Shown in pieces: positions 38,801 through 48,457 of a DNA stretch of 64,000 nucleotides. Source of the stretch: Burkholderia sp. Nafp2/4-1b (lineage in GTDB: Bacteria; Pseudomonadota; Gammaproteobacteria; Burkholderiales; Burkholderiaceae). Numbering within the stretch: the stretch's first letter is position 1; each line of letters opens with the position of its first letter. A program made the translations under genes and the position numbers. The DNA lies in NCBI RefSeq assembly GCF_003635165.1, contig NZ_ML058626.1:1-64000 (forward strand), read 5' to 3'. The notes under the pieces were generated by a model that did not search any database, was not told the origin of the DNA, and worked only from the letters and a program-made list of their open reading frames with translations.

Positions 38801-39787
38801 GGGCGATGCGCTACGGGACGACGCATCGATCGTGATGTTCGTCAGCGTCGCGCGCACCGCACGCGCGATGCCGCGTGCGAGCGCAGCGTCGCTCGCAAGA
38901 TGGCCTGCCGGCACACGTTCAACAATCGCGGCCGGCACCGCCCGCGCGAGACGGTCGACGTTGTCGATCGGACACACACGGTCGCGCGTGCCGTGCACCG
39001 CATGCAGCGGCACACCGGCTTGCGCGGCCTGTCGCGCCAGCGCCAGCAGCCGGCGCTCGCCGAGCCAGCAGTTGCGTTGCAGGTAATGCGCCTGGATCCG
39101 GTATTTGTCGATCAGTCGATCGGCATCGCGTTGCGTCGGCCGTGCATCGCGACTCGCGCGAGCCGGCCGCCCGGTCAGGATCGCATCTTCATAGGCGTGC
39201 CATGCGAGCGCGATCGCGCGTTGCCGCGCCGCACCCGCGCCCGGCTGCAGACGTCGCGCACAGCAGGCGATCAGGCGATCGGCGCGCGTGGTGCCGGCGG
39301 CGGCCGTCAGGCGCTGCCACGCCCGCGGCGCGTGCGCACGCGCACCGACGAACAGGCCGCGCACTTCGCGCGACGACGTGAGGAACAACCCACGCAGCAC
39401 GACGCCCGTCACGCGCGACGGATGCTGCCCGGCGTAGGCGAGCGCGAGCGCCGCGCCCCACGAGCCGCCGACGACGCCCCAGCGTGCGATTCCGAGCTGC
39501 GCGCGCAACCCGTCGAGGTCCCCGATCAGCCGCATCGTGTCGTTGTGGCGCAGGCCGCCGCGCGGCGTCGATGCGCCTGCGCCGCGCTGGTCGACCAGCA
39601 CGACACGCATGCGCGTGAGGTCGAACTGGCGCAGGACGGCGGGCCGGCTACCGCTGCCGGGGCCGCCGTGCAGCACGACGACCGGCTCGCCGTGCGGATT
39701 GCCGGCTTCAGTCCACGCGATCGTGCATGCGTCGCGCGACAAGCGATGCACAGGAAGGGTGGAGCGGCGGGGGGATGCTTGCGTCAT
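38783..39787 (-). CDS. Prolyl aminopeptidase-like alpha/beta hydrolase (peptidase S33)
   Basis: 334 residues. The S33 oxyanion signature HGGPGSG is at residues 40-46, the nucleophile elbow GGSWGA has Ser109, and DQRGAGAS marks the family loop. The Asp (HGTRDRVCP) and His (VPAGHLASD) complete the triad. It releases N-terminal proline from peptides in the cytoplasm, or acts on a related amide or ester. The ATG at 39787 gives the usual N-terminus. Its 3' end runs over the receptor fragment on the other strand. It is not obviously part of the quinoprotein regulon. Confidence 0.85.
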   Translation of the reverse strand: MTQASPRRSTLPVHRLSRDACTIAWTEAGNPHGEPVVVLHGGPGSGSRPAVLRQFDLTRMRVVLVDQRGAGASTPRGGLRHNDTMRLIGDLDGLRAQLGIARWGVVGGSWGAALALAYAGQHPSRVTGVVLRGLFLTSSREVRGLFVGARAHAPRAWQRLTAAAGTTRADRLIACCARRLQPGAGAARQRAIALAWHAYEDAILTGRPARASRDARPTQRDADRLIDKYRIQAHYLQRNCWLGERRLLALARQAAQAGVPLHAVHGTRDRVCPIDNVDRLARAVPAAIVERVPAGHLASDAALARGIARAVRATLTNITIDASSRSASPAQSHA

Positions 39788-40047
39788 GGGGCCGGTAGCG
39801 AGAGAAAGAAAAGGCAACGGCACGAAGCGGCCGGCCCTCGTGAAGCCAGAATCGCGCCAGCGACGAGGACAGCGATGCGTGACGCGTGACCTGGCCGCCG
39901 CAGTCATGCTTGCATTTTGCTTTCAACCTCGGTTGCGCGGCGAGGCATCGAATCAAGACCGCACTCGCCCCGCATCGTGGCCTGATGTTTGCTTGTATCC
40001 ACGCCAAAGAGTCCGGCTACTGACCGGAAGGATCCCCGGAGGAGACA

Positions 40048-42066
40048 ATGCGCGATGACGTTCATCCGCCGGCCAACGCACGGGCCACGCATGCGCCCGG
40101 CTGGCCGACGCCGACGATCCAGAAATCCCATGAGCGGTCCGAGACGTTCGGCCTGCAGGCGTCGGCACGTCCCGACTACGACCTGCTGTCCGGCGCCGCG
40201 CTGGCGCTCAAGCGAGAACAGAACCGCGTGCTGTGCGTGCATGCGATGCCCGTGATGGAGACGCTGCACGAGCAGATCGTGAATACGCAAAGCATGATCG
40301 TGCTGACCGACGCGGAAGGGCTGATCCTGCATTCCATCGGCGACGACGACTTTCTGCGGCGCGCGGAGCGCGTCGCGCTGCGCCCCGGCGCGAACTGGGC
40401 GGAGAGCCGGCAGGGCACCAACGCGATCGGCACCGCGCTGGCGGAGCTGTGTCCGATGGTCGTGCATGGCAACCAGCACTTTCTTGCCGCGAACCATTTC
40501 CTGACCTGCTCGAGCGTGCCGATCCTCGACCCGTACGGCGACGCGATCGGCGTGCTCGACGTGACGGGCGACCACCGCAGCTATCACCAGCACACGATGG
40601 CGCTCGCGAAGATGTCGGTGCAGATGATCGAGAACCACCTCTTCACGACGACCTTCCAGGAGACGCTGCAGGTGTCGTTCCACGGCCGCCCGGAATTCCT
40701 CGGAACCCTGATGGAAGGGATCGTCGCGTTCACCGCCGACGGCCGCTTCCTGTCGGCCAACCGCAGCGCGCAGTTCCAGCTGGGGATGCCGCTCGCCGCG
40801 CTGCGTGCGCACACGCTCGCGTCGCTGTTCGACGTGACGAGCGCGCAGCTGATCGACCGGCTGCGCGCGAGCACCGAGCCGCACGTGTCGCTGAACCTCG
40901 GCAACGGCGCGGTGGTCTGCGCGCGCGTGCAGTTCCGGCGCGCGATGCGGGCCGAGGGCAGCCGGCCGGCCGACGTGCACGATGGAGCCGCGCCGGCAGC
41001 ACGGCCGCCTGCCGCGCAGAACGCGGCAAGCCTGTCGCGGCTCAGCTATCTCGACACCGGCGATCCGCAGGTCGCGGCGGTGATCGCGAAGGTGCGCAAG
41101 GTGATCGGCAAGGACATTCCGGTGTTGATCACCGGCGAGACCGGGACCGGCAAGGAACTGCTCGCGCAGGCGATCCACAACGACTCGCCGCGCCGCGACG
41201 GGCCATTCGTCGCGGTCAACTGCGCATCGATTCCGGAGACGCTAATCGAATCGGAGCTGTTCGGCTACGAGGAGGGCGCGTTTACCGGCGCGCGCCGCAA
41301 GGGCGCGACCGGCAAGCTGCTGCAGGCCAACGGCGGCACTCTGTTTCTCGATGAGATCGGCGACATGCCGTATCCGCTTCAGGTGCGGCTGCTGCGCGTG
41401 CTGCAGGAGCGCATCGTGAACCCGCTCGGCTCGACTAAGGCGATCGGTGTCGACATCGCGATCATCTGCGCGACGCACCGCGACCTGCGCGACATGATTG
41501 CGCAGAACCGCTTTCGCGAGGACCTGTATTACCGCCTCAACGGCCTCGTCGTGCGCCTGCCGCCGCTGCGCGACCGCACGGACCTCGCGGTGGTCGTCCA
41601 GAAGATGCTGCAACGCGAGACGCTGTCGGGGCCCGGCCGCCGGCCGTTGAGCGTCGCGCCCGACGTGATGGCGTTGTTCGAGCGCTGCGCATGGCCGGGC
41701 AACTTCCGGCAGCTCGCCAACCTGCTGCGCACGGCGGCCGCGATGGTCGACGACGACTGCGAGATCCGCTGCGAGCATTTGCCGGACGATTTCTTCGACG
41801 ACGTGCGGCGCGAGGATGCGCAAACCGCACCGGCCAGCGGTGCGGTGCCGGCGCCGCTCGGCGCGCAAGCTGCCGCATTCGCCGCCGCGCCGACCGGCTG
41901 CGACGCGCGGCTGCAGGACGTGGCCGCCTCCGCGATCGCGGCCGCGCTCGCACGCCATGGAGGCAACGTGTCGGCCGCGGCCCGCGCGCTCGGCGTGTCG
42001 CGCAACACGATCTACCGCAAGATGCCGGCCGCCGGGCACGACACGCTGGAGGCCGACGAACCCTGA
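40048..42066 (+). CDS. Sigma-54-dependent transcriptional activator, AcoR-like
   Basis: 672 residues. A GAF-type sensor (about 80-210, GTNAIGTALAEL, HFLTCSSVPILDP) and a PAS-like segment (about 215-300) are followed by the AAA+ domain. Walker A GETGTGKE is near residues 361-368, the sigma-54-contact loop GAFTGA near 410-415, Walker B LFLDEIG follows, and a Fis-type helix-turn-helix is at the end (AARALGVSRNTIYRKM). GGAGGAG precedes the ATG. AcoR relatives activate acetoin and alcohol catabolic genes in response to small ligands. GG-N10-GC promoters before the PQQ dehydrogenase and pqqA are its natural targets. Confidence 0.92.
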   Translation: MRDDVHPPANARATHAPGWPTPTIQKSHERSETFGLQASARPDYDLLSGAALALKREQNRVLCVHAMPVMETLHEQIVNTQSMIVLTDAEGLILHSIGDDDFLRRAERVALRPGANWAESRQGTNAIGTALAELCPMVVHGNQHFLAANHFLTCSSVPILDPYGDAIGVLDVTGDHRSYHQHTMALAKMSVQMIENHLFTTTFQETLQVSFHGRPEFLGTLMEGIVAFTADGRFLSANRSAQFQLGMPLAALRAHTLASLFDVTSAQLIDRLRASTEPHVSLNLGNGAVVCARVQFRRAMRAEGSRPADVHDGAAPAARPPAAQNAASLSRLSYLDTGDPQVAAVIAKVRKVIGKDIPVLITGETGTGKELLAQAIHNDSPRRDGPFVAVNCASIPETLIESELFGYEEGAFTGARRKGATGKLLQANGGTLFLDEIGDMPYPLQVRLLRVLQERIVNPLGSTKAIGVDIAIICATHRDLRDMIAQNRFREDLYYRLNGLVVRLPPLRDRTDLAVVVQKMLQRETLSGPGRRPLSVAPDVMALFERCAWPGNFRQLANLLRTAAAMVDDDCEIRCEHLPDDFFDDVRREDAQTAPASGAVPAPLGAQAAAFAAAPTGCDARLQDVAASAIAAALARHGGNVSAAARALGVSRNTIYRKMPAAGHDTLEADEP

Positions 42067-42079
42067 CGACAGCCGCGAC

Positions 42080-42116
42080 TGTCACACGGGTGTGTCAGGT
42101 TGCAACACCCGGTGTT
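42080..42116. promoter_or_regulatory. Twin palindromes, probable enhancer (UAS) for the pqq operon
   Basis: TGTCACACGGGTGTGTCA (42080-42097) and AACACCCGGTGTT (42104-42116, perfect palindrome) share an ACAC..GGTGT core and their centres are about 21.5 bp apart, two turns. They lie about 170 bp before the sigma-54 promoter of pqqA, the usual place for activator binding. Confidence 0.6.
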
Positions 42117-42276
42117 CACGGATTCAACAGGTGCTCAACCGGCCGCGCATGCCGTGAACCGTCGATCGATGGTTTCTGAAATGTTGTCGTATTTTAAACG
42201 TAAGGATTCCGGTGTCGTGGCCACCCGGCGGCCGCCGCATGCCCGCGCGCGGCGCGGCACACCGCGGATTGCGCCC

Positions 42277-42292
42277 CGGCATGCTCCTTGCT
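42277..42292 (+). promoter_or_regulatory. Sigma-54 promoter of the pqq operon
   Basis: CGGCATGCTCCTTGCT: GG (42278-42279) and GC (42290-42291) are exactly 10 bp apart, with TTGC at minus 12. The first base of TGGCA is C. The pqqA ATG is about 57 nt beyond the expected start site. Confidence 0.65.
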
Positions 42293-42359
42293 GAATGGGT
42301 ATCGGCCGCTCGATCGACGCGGTTGTCATCGACTCACCAACTCAACCAGGAGACACATC

Positions 42360-42434
42360 ATGCAGTGGACCACCCCGGCCTATACCGACCTGCGGTTCGG
42401 CTTCGAAATCACGATGTACATCGCCAACCGCTGA
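42360..42434 (+). CDS. pqqA: PQQ precursor peptide PqqA
   Basis: A 24-residue peptide, [20 protein letters not shown] plus IANR. Glu16 and Tyr20 form the ExxxY motif whose side chains are cross-linked by PqqE to start pyrroloquinoline quinone synthesis. AGGAG lies 7 nt upstream. It is first in pqqABCDE, 63 nt before pqqB. Confidence 0.97.
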   Translation: MQWTTPAYTDLRFGFEITMYIANR

Positions 42435-42497
42435 CCGACCCGTGCAGTGCCGCCCGCGTCGACGGACACGATGCGGGCGGCACCGGAGCATACGCAG

Positions 42498-43421
42498 ATG
42501 AAGATCAAGATACTTGGCTCGGGCGCCGGCGGCGGATTGCCGCAATGGAACTGCAACTGCGGCAACTGCCGTCGCGCGCGGGCCGGCACCGACGGCATCG
42601 TGCCGCGCACGCAATCGTCGATCGCGGTCAGTGGCGACGGCATCGACTGGGTGCTGGTGAACGCGTCGCCGGATATCCTCGCGCAACTGCGCGCCCACCC
42701 GGACCTGCAGCCGGCGCGCACGATCCGCGACAGCGCGATCGTCGCGGTCGTGCTGTGCGACGCACAGATCGATCACGTGACGGGGCTGCTGATGCTGCGC
42801 GAGCGCACGTCGCCGCTGCCGCTGTATGCGAGCGCACCGGTGCTCGACGATCTGTCGACGGGGCTGCCGCTCGTGCCGCTGCTCGGCCATTACTGCGGTG
42901 TCGACGTGCATCCGATCGTGCCCGGCGAACCGTTCGCGATCCCGGGCGCCAGCGGGATCCGCCTCACGGCCGTGCCGGTCGACAGCAAGCCGCCGCCTTA
43001 TTCGCCGCGTCGTGCGGCAGGCGTGCCGGGCGATAACATCGCACTCCTGATCGAGGATGCAACGACCGGCCGGCAGGCGTTCTATGCGCCGGGGCTCGCC
43101 GACATCGACGACGGCGTGCGCGCCGCGATGTGCGACGCCGATCTCGTGCTGGTGGACGGCACGTTCTGGACCGGTACTGAGATGATCGACCTCGGGCTGT
43201 CGTCGAAGCACGCGGTCGACATGGGCCATCTCGCGCAGTGCGGCGACGCGGCGCGGCCGGGGATGATCGACCGGCTGCGCGCGTTGCCGGCGCGTACGCG
43301 CAAGGTTCTCACGCATATCAACAACACGAATCCGATTCTCGACCCCGGCTCCGCTCAGCGTGCGCAATTGCACGCGCACGGCATCGAGGTCGCCTACGAC
43401 GGCATGCAATTCGAGGTTTGA
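42498..43421 (+). CDS. pqqB: PqqB, metallo-beta-lactamase-fold protein of PQQ synthesis
   Basis: 307 residues opening [19 protein letters not shown], followed by the zinc-binding CNCGNC. The metallo-hydrolase core includes [23 protein letters not shown] and LVDGTFW. PqqB hydroxylates or otherwise oxidises the cross-linked tyrosine intermediate. The start at 42498 gives the invariant family N-terminus. Normal length, no lesion. Confidence 0.97.
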   Translation: MKIKILGSGAGGGLPQWNCNCGNCRRARAGTDGIVPRTQSSIAVSGDGIDWVLVNASPDILAQLRAHPDLQPARTIRDSAIVAVVLCDAQIDHVTGLLMLRERTSPLPLYASAPVLDDLSTGLPLVPLLGHYCGVDVHPIVPGEPFAIPGASGIRLTAVPVDSKPPPYSPRRAAGVPGDNIALLIEDATTGRQAFYAPGLADIDDGVRAAMCDADLVLVDGTFWTGTEMIDLGLSSKHAVDMGHLAQCGDAARPGMIDRLRALPARTRKVLTHINNTNPILDPGSAQRAQLHAHGIEVAYDGMQFEV

Positions 43422-43423
43422 CC

Positions 43424-44143
43424 ATGAACGCACCGATTCCCGCCGCGGCGCTGCACGTGACACCGTGGAGTGCGCAGGAGTTCGAGGCGCGCTTGCGCGC
43501 GCTCGAATCGCGCTACCACATTCATCATCCGTTCAACCGGCGCCTGAATGCCGGCGCGTGCTCGCGGGCGCAGATCCGCGGCTGGGTCGCGAACCGTTTC
43601 TACTACCAGATCAGCATTCCGCTGAAAGACGCGGCGATCCTGTCCAATTGCCCGGATCGCGATACGCGCCGGCTGTGGGTCGAACGCATTCTCGACCACG
43701 ACGGTCACGGCGACCAGGCCGGCGGGATCGAGGCGTGGGCGCGGCTCGGCGAGGCGGTCGGCATCGATCGCGAGGAACTGTGGTCGCTCGCGCACGTGCT
43801 GCCCGGCGTGCGCTTCGCGGTCGACGCGTACGTCAATTTCGCGCGGCATGCGCCATGGCAGGAAGCCGTGTGCTCGTCGCTGACCGAGATGTTCGCACCG
43901 CAGATCCATCTCGACCGGCTCGCCGGCTGGCCGTCCCACTATCCGTGGATCGACGCGGACGGGCTGCAGTACTTCCGCAGCCGCGTGCCGCTCGCGCAGC
44001 GCGACGTCGAGCACGGGCTCGCGGTGACGTTGCATCATTTCACGACACCGGACGCGCAACGGCGCGCGCTCGACATCCTGTCGTTCAAGCTGGATGTGCT
44101 GTGGTCGATCCTCGATGCGATTGAAAAGGCGTATCCCGCATGA
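43424..44143 (+). CDS. pqqC: PqqC, pyrroloquinoline-quinone synthase
   Basis: 239 residues, an all-helical cofactorless oxidase that performs ring closure and eight-electron oxidation of AHQQ to PQQ. Recognised from [16 protein letters not shown], the [19 protein letters not shown] segment split over helix 2, and [14 protein letters not shown]. The active-site His and Tyr/Arg residues lie in these blocks. It starts 2 nt after pqqB. Confidence 0.97.
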   Translation: MNAPIPAAALHVTPWSAQEFEARLRALESRYHIHHPFNRRLNAGACSRAQIRGWVANRFYYQISIPLKDAAILSNCPDRDTRRLWVERILDHDGHGDQAGGIEAWARLGEAVGIDREELWSLAHVLPGVRFAVDAYVNFARHAPWQEAVCSSLTEMFAPQIHLDRLAGWPSHYPWIDADGLQYFRSRVPLAQRDVEHGLAVTLHHFTTPDAQRRALDILSFKLDVLWSILDAIEKAYPA

Positions 44144-44421
44144 ACACCAACGACGCCGTCAGCGGCGTGCCGCTGCGCCCCTCGCTGAAGGGCATGTACC
44201 GCCTGCAGTGGGAGGCGGCCCAGGATGCCTACGTGCTCCTCTATCCGGAAGGGATGGTCCGGCTCAATCCGAGCGCCGGCGAAATCCTCGCGCGCTGCGA
44301 CGGCACGCGCGAGCTCGACGACATCATCGACGAACTCGAGCGGCTGTTCAGCACGTCGGACCTTGCGTCGGACGTCTACCGCTTCCTCGATCATGCGCGA
44401 CTGCGCGGGTGGCTCGACTGA
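44140..44421 (+). CDS. pqqD: PqqD, PqqA-binding chaperone
   Basis: 93 residues with the RRE fold: [18 protein letters not shown], then [18 protein letters not shown]. It binds PqqA and presents it to PqqE. The ATG overlaps the pqqC stop (ATGA), implying translational coupling. Confidence 0.95.
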   Translation: MNTNDAVSGVPLRPSLKGMYRLQWEAAQDAYVLLYPEGMVRLNPSAGEILARCDGTRELDDIIDELERLFSTSDLASDVYRFLDHARLRGWLD

Positions 44422-44422
44422 C

Positions 44423-45547
44423 ATGGACATGACCCAGCCTTCGAACCGGCCGTCCGCGCCCTTGTGGCTGCTCGCCGAGCTCACGTACCGGTGCCCGCTG
44501 CACTGCGCGTTCTGCTACAACCCGGTCGACTTCGCGACGCACGGCGCCGAGCTCGACACCGACGCGTGGCGCACGGTGATCAGCGATGCCCGCGCGCTCG
44601 GCGCCGCGCAGATCGGCTTTTCCGGCGGCGAGCCGCTGCAGCGCGGCGATCTCGAAGTGCTGGTCGAGCATGCGCGCTCGCTCGGCTTCTACACCAACCT
44701 GATCACGTCGGGCGTCGGACTGAATGCCGCGCGCATCGACCGGTTGAAGGCGGCCGGGCTCGATCATATCCAGCTGTCGCTGCAGGACTCGACGCGCGAG
44801 CTGAACGATTTCCTGACCAGCACGCGAACCTTCGACCTGAAGCACGGCGTCGGACGGTTGATCAAGTCGCACGGCTATCCGATGGTGTTGAACTGCGTGC
44901 TGCATCGATACAACCTGCCGCATGTCGGGCAGATCATCGAAATGGCGCTCGATCTGGGCGCGGATTTTCTCGAACTCGCGAACACGCAGTACTACGGCTG
45001 GGCGATGCTGAATCGCGACCAGTTGATGCCGACCGCCGAACAGCTGCGCGAGGCGGAGGAAACGGTCAACCGCTACCGGAAGCTCGTCGGCGAACGATGC
45101 AAGATCCTGTTCGTCGTGCCGGACTACTTCGAACAGCGGCCGAAAGCCTGCATGAACGGGTGGGGCTCGGTGTTCCTCGGCGTTGCACCGGACGGCACCG
45201 CGCTGCCGTGCCATGCCGCGCGCTCGTTGCCGGGCCTCGCGCTGCCGAACGTGCGCGACCGCTCGTTGAAGGACATCTGGTACGACAGCGACGCGTTCAA
45301 CGCATTTCGTGGCGAAGGCTGGATGCGCGACCCGTGCCGGACCTGCGACGAACGCCACTCGGATCATGGCGGATGCCGGTGCCAGGCATACATGCTCGCC
45401 GGCGATCCGGCGGAGGCCGATCCGGTCTGCGCGAAGTCCGCGCATCATGGGCGCGTCGAACACGCGGTTCAGTTCGCGCGGCGGGTGGAGCGGCAAGACG
45501 AGCAGCCGCTGATCTTTCGCAGCGTGGTCAATTCGATCGGGCGTTGA
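44423..45547 (+). CDS. pqqE: PqqE, radical SAM PqqA glutamate-tyrosine cross-linking enzyme
   Basis: 374 residues. The radical-SAM cluster motif is CPLHCAFC near residues 24-31 (AELTYRCPLHCAFCYNP), followed by GFSGGEPLQR. The SPASM region at the C-terminus carries the auxiliary-cluster cysteines (CMNGWGS, PCHAA, CRTCDERHSDHGGCRCQA). It forms the C-C bond between Glu16 and Tyr20 of PqqA. It starts 1 nt after pqqD. No pqqF protease gene follows, as usual in Burkholderia. Confidence 0.96.
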   Translation: MDMTQPSNRPSAPLWLLAELTYRCPLHCAFCYNPVDFATHGAELDTDAWRTVISDARALGAAQIGFSGGEPLQRGDLEVLVEHARSLGFYTNLITSGVGLNAARIDRLKAAGLDHIQLSLQDSTRELNDFLTSTRTFDLKHGVGRLIKSHGYPMVLNCVLHRYNLPHVGQIIEMALDLGADFLELANTQYYGWAMLNRDQLMPTAEQLREAEETVNRYRKLVGERCKILFVVPDYFEQRPKACMNGWGSVFLGVAPDGTALPCHAARSLPGLALPNVRDRSLKDIWYDSDAFNAFRGEGWMRDPCRTCDERHSDHGGCRCQAYMLAGDPAEADPVCAKSAHHGRVEHAVQFARRVERQDEQPLIFRSVVNSIGR

Positions 45548-46612
45548 GCGGTGCATGCTGTCGGCTGACCCGAACGTTCATTATTAAAACGACTGTTTGA
45601 TCCACCTGGCGTATCGCGCATACCGCCGTCACGCGGTTTCCCACTCGACCGAAGCACAGCGGTCATGAAAACGATTCGATCCGGATGCGATTCTCCTCGC
45701 GTGTGCGCGGGACGAGTCTCGATATGACGAACACGTGCCGACACGTCTCCCGGGTTACAGAGGATTAGTGCGCCGCACGCGTCCCGAGTAATCCGGAGTA
45801 ATGCCCGGTAATCCCGTGTATTCGTTCGCGGGTAAGTCAGCTTCGGTGATAACGTTTGCGCCTTACCATATCGGAAGTTCGACGATGACGCCGGTATTGC
45901 ATTGTCGATACGAAACGACACATTTCCCGAATTTTCATTAACGTCCGGCCGAAATCGCCGTACCGGACCTCTGCACGAAATTGAAGCGTGTACGATGCAA
46001 ATGCGGCATCACCGATTTGCATTCAGCGGTTCCCGGAGCGGACCCGCTCAATCCCGTCGACCGCCGCCCGCGTAACGTTTAAAGCCGGTGCGCCCGGCTT
46101 CGACGCAAACATACCGCCGGAATGACGATCAATCGACGTGGTGGCCCGATCCGCGCCGGACGGCGCGCGGGCGCGTGCCGCCGCGCACGTCGTTTCACCG
46201 GCCCGCTTCAAACAACCTGAGCGGAATTCGACCATGCACGACTGAAACGAAACACGGCAGTCTCGACGTATCGTTGTCGCGATACCGTCCCTTCGTCCGT
46301 TCCGGCAGTGCCAGCCGGAATAGGTGATTCATTCAATCGGCTTCGGCTTCTCGTCACTCATCCGGGAGAGAAGCCGTCCGCTATATCCCGATTCAAATCG
46401 CGGGGTGTTGACACACGTCAATTTTTGGAAATTCGGACGATCGGTTTGCAGCGGAATGTGACGAATCTCATTAAATAGGGTCGCACCATCGGCTTGATTG
46501 ATTCCGACAACAACACGGCAAAAACAGACATTGGGAAATCGGCGGGCAAGGGTCACCCCTATGATGCGGCGCAGAAAACAACAAATGTAAAAAATTGTTA
46601 AAGGGCCGCAAG
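45548..46612. other. 1065-bp gene-free region between pqqE and the GlxA-type regulator
   Basis: No protein or RNA gene recognised. GC is lower than in the flanks, especially 46330-46612. Seen: three GTAAT-centred near-repeats around 45787-45815 and the palindrome TTGACACACGTCAA at 46408-46421 upstream of the regulator. Frames of 60-150 codons on both strands lack ribosome sites and family marks. Confidence 0.55.
46408..46421. promoter_or_regulatory. Palindrome TTGACACACGTCAA upstream of the polysaccharide regulator
   Basis: Perfect 5-bp arms TTGAC / GTCAA with a 4-bp centre, about 190 bp before the GlxA-type gene in AT-rich sequence. Could be an operator; no second copy found near the polysaccharide operon. 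Confidence 0.35.
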
Positions 46613-47680
46613 ATGCAAACAGTGTCGAATCATTCATCGACGGGGATAAGCGTGAATCGTGGGAGAAGCGCCGGCAACGGGCATCAACGAGCAAGCGTAA
46701 TCGTACTGTTGCTCGAGGGTTTCTCCATCATGCAGATGGGCAAACTGGCCGCTGTTTTCGAACTCGCGAATGAGCTCGGAAGGGCGAATACCGCATTTAC
46801 CGATCGTTATGAGTTGCGGTTGTATTCCGTGCATGGCGGCCCGGTCCGTTCGCCTTCGGGCGTCGGCATCTGGACGGAAGCGGCGCGTACGCTCGAAGCC
46901 AGCACGGTGCACGCGATGTTCGTGTTGAGCGGTCAGGACGGAGTCGACGCGCTCGATGAGCAGTTGATCGGTTGGCTCAGGCATGCGCACCAGCGCGCGC
47001 GCGTCGTGCGCGGCAGCCAGGGCGGCCGCAAATTGCTGACGCAGATTCATCTGCCGCAGAAGGAGGTCGATACGGCCGCGACGGTCGCGGACGGCGGCGC
47101 GTCGCCCGCCGGGCGTGACGATGGCGACCCGGCGGCCGCAGACGAAGACGACGGGCCGTTCTCCGACGCATTGTCGATTGTCCGCGTGGACATGGGCTAC
47201 GAAATCGCGCAGGAAATCGTGATGTGCATGGTGTCCGGCGCGAACCGCAAGCTGACCGACGTGTTGTTCGGTGCGCGGGTCGCGCGTGCGAGCACGTTGA
47301 TCCGGATGGCCGCCCATCATCTGCGCGTGAACAGCGAGAACCGGATTTCGATTGCCGACGCGGCGCAGGCCGCCGCGATGAGCGAGCGCAATTTCCTGCG
47401 GCGTTTCAAGAACGAGATCGGCGTCACGCCTACCGAGTTCGTGTTGAGGATCCGCCTTGAGAAGGCGTGTCGCATGCTGATCGAAACCGATCTGCCGGCC
47501 GACAAGGTGGCGCGACGTACCGGCCTCGGCAGCGGCGACCGGATGGCCAAACTCTTTCGCCAGCACTTGCAGACGTCGCCGACCGAGTATCGCGCGGCTG
47601 CACGCAAGGGCGGCGACGCGTCGACGGACATGCTCTACGCATCGGATCTCGGCGACTGGGTGAACGGCGCAGCATCGTAG
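46613..47680 (+). CDS. GlxA-family regulator (DJ-1/PfpI domain plus AraC helix-turn-helix)
   Basis: 355 residues. The N-terminal part (about 30-215) is a DJ-1/PfpI-like domain (VIVLLLEGFSIMQMGKLAAVFELAN, MFVLSGQDGVDA) but with Gly-Ser-Gln where a catalytic Cys might be, so it senses rather than catalyses. An acidic low-complexity insert (GRDDGDPAAADEDDGPF) interrupts it near residue 165-180. The C-terminal AraC domain includes AQAAAMSERNFLRRFKNEIG and MAKLFRQHLQTSPTEYR. AAGG precedes the ATG. Position 780 bp before the polysaccharide operon on the same strand suggests it controls that operon. Confidence 0.85.
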   Translation: MQTVSNHSSTGISVNRGRSAGNGHQRASVIVLLLEGFSIMQMGKLAAVFELANELGRANTAFTDRYELRLYSVHGGPVRSPSGVGIWTEAARTLEASTVHAMFVLSGQDGVDALDEQLIGWLRHAHQRARVVRGSQGGRKLLTQIHLPQKEVDTAATVADGGASPAGRDDGDPAAADEDDGPFSDALSIVRVDMGYEIAQEIVMCMVSGANRKLTDVLFGARVARASTLIRMAAHHLRVNSENRISIADAAQAAAMSERNFLRRFKNEIGVTPTEFVLRIRLEKACRMLIETDLPADKVARRTGLGSGDRMAKLFRQHLQTSPTEYRAAARKGGDASTDMLYASDLGDWVNGAAS

Positions 47681-48457
47681 ACGGACAATTGAGATTCGCG
47701 CGCCGCGATCATCCGACGTCCGGCGTGACATTCACTAAATTGCATTGCGCGAATCCAGATCAATATCCCGATATTAGTGCTTCGTCGGAATGACCATATC
47801 GTTATTCGGGAATCGACGGCGCCGGATATAAGTCGTTTTTCATGCGACGAAGGCGGATTCGGCCACAATCGCGGCGCGGTCCGACACCGGCCGCTCACAA
47901 CACCTTTCCACCGATTAAGTTATCGACTGGCCTTTCGAGGAGGCGGCACCCCGGCACTCCTCGGAATTTTGCCTGCCGTGTCGCCGTGAGCGCACTGTGC
48001 AGGCCTTTTTATTCGATGAGCGAGCATCCGGCCGGTGGATGCGCCCGATGCTCGCTCGCAGGTCTAGACGGCGCCAGGCGAAGCGCGTGCCGCTCGAAGT
48101 GCACGCAATAGCAGGTGCGGAAAATCGCAATTCAACGATGCAACCGCGCGTCGTCCGTGTGAATGAAATGCGGGCACGAATCGTTGTGCATGCACGTTAT
48201 CCGTGCATTGAACATGTATCGCTCTATTCGTGAAATCGATCGAATAATTCGCACGCGATATCGGCCTTGATGTGTTCCGCCATCAACAAGGCGAATTCGG
48301 ACGCGAGAGATAAAAGCGCGAGTCGCGCCGAATATGATGCACTGCGGAAACGTTGAAGCAACGGTATCTCAACGAGCGCGCCGCGTGACGCGCGCATCGG
48401 CCTGACGCACGCTGCACCGTGAACGAATGTTGGACGATGAATTAGGAGTTCATATCA
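47681..48457. other. 777-bp leader and promoter region of the polysaccharide operon
   Basis: No gene recognised. Contains the long inverted repeat at 48018-48057 and AT-rich segments at 47740-47830 and 48230-48330 that could hold promoters. No clear sigma-54 pattern. Confidence 0.55.
48018..48057. other. Inverted repeat upstream of the polysaccharide operon
   Basis: GAGCGAGCATC (48018-48028) and GATGCTCGCTC (48047-48057) are perfect complements around an 18-nt loop. No T-run follows, so it is either an RNA hairpin in the leader or a protein-binding site. Confidence 0.6.
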
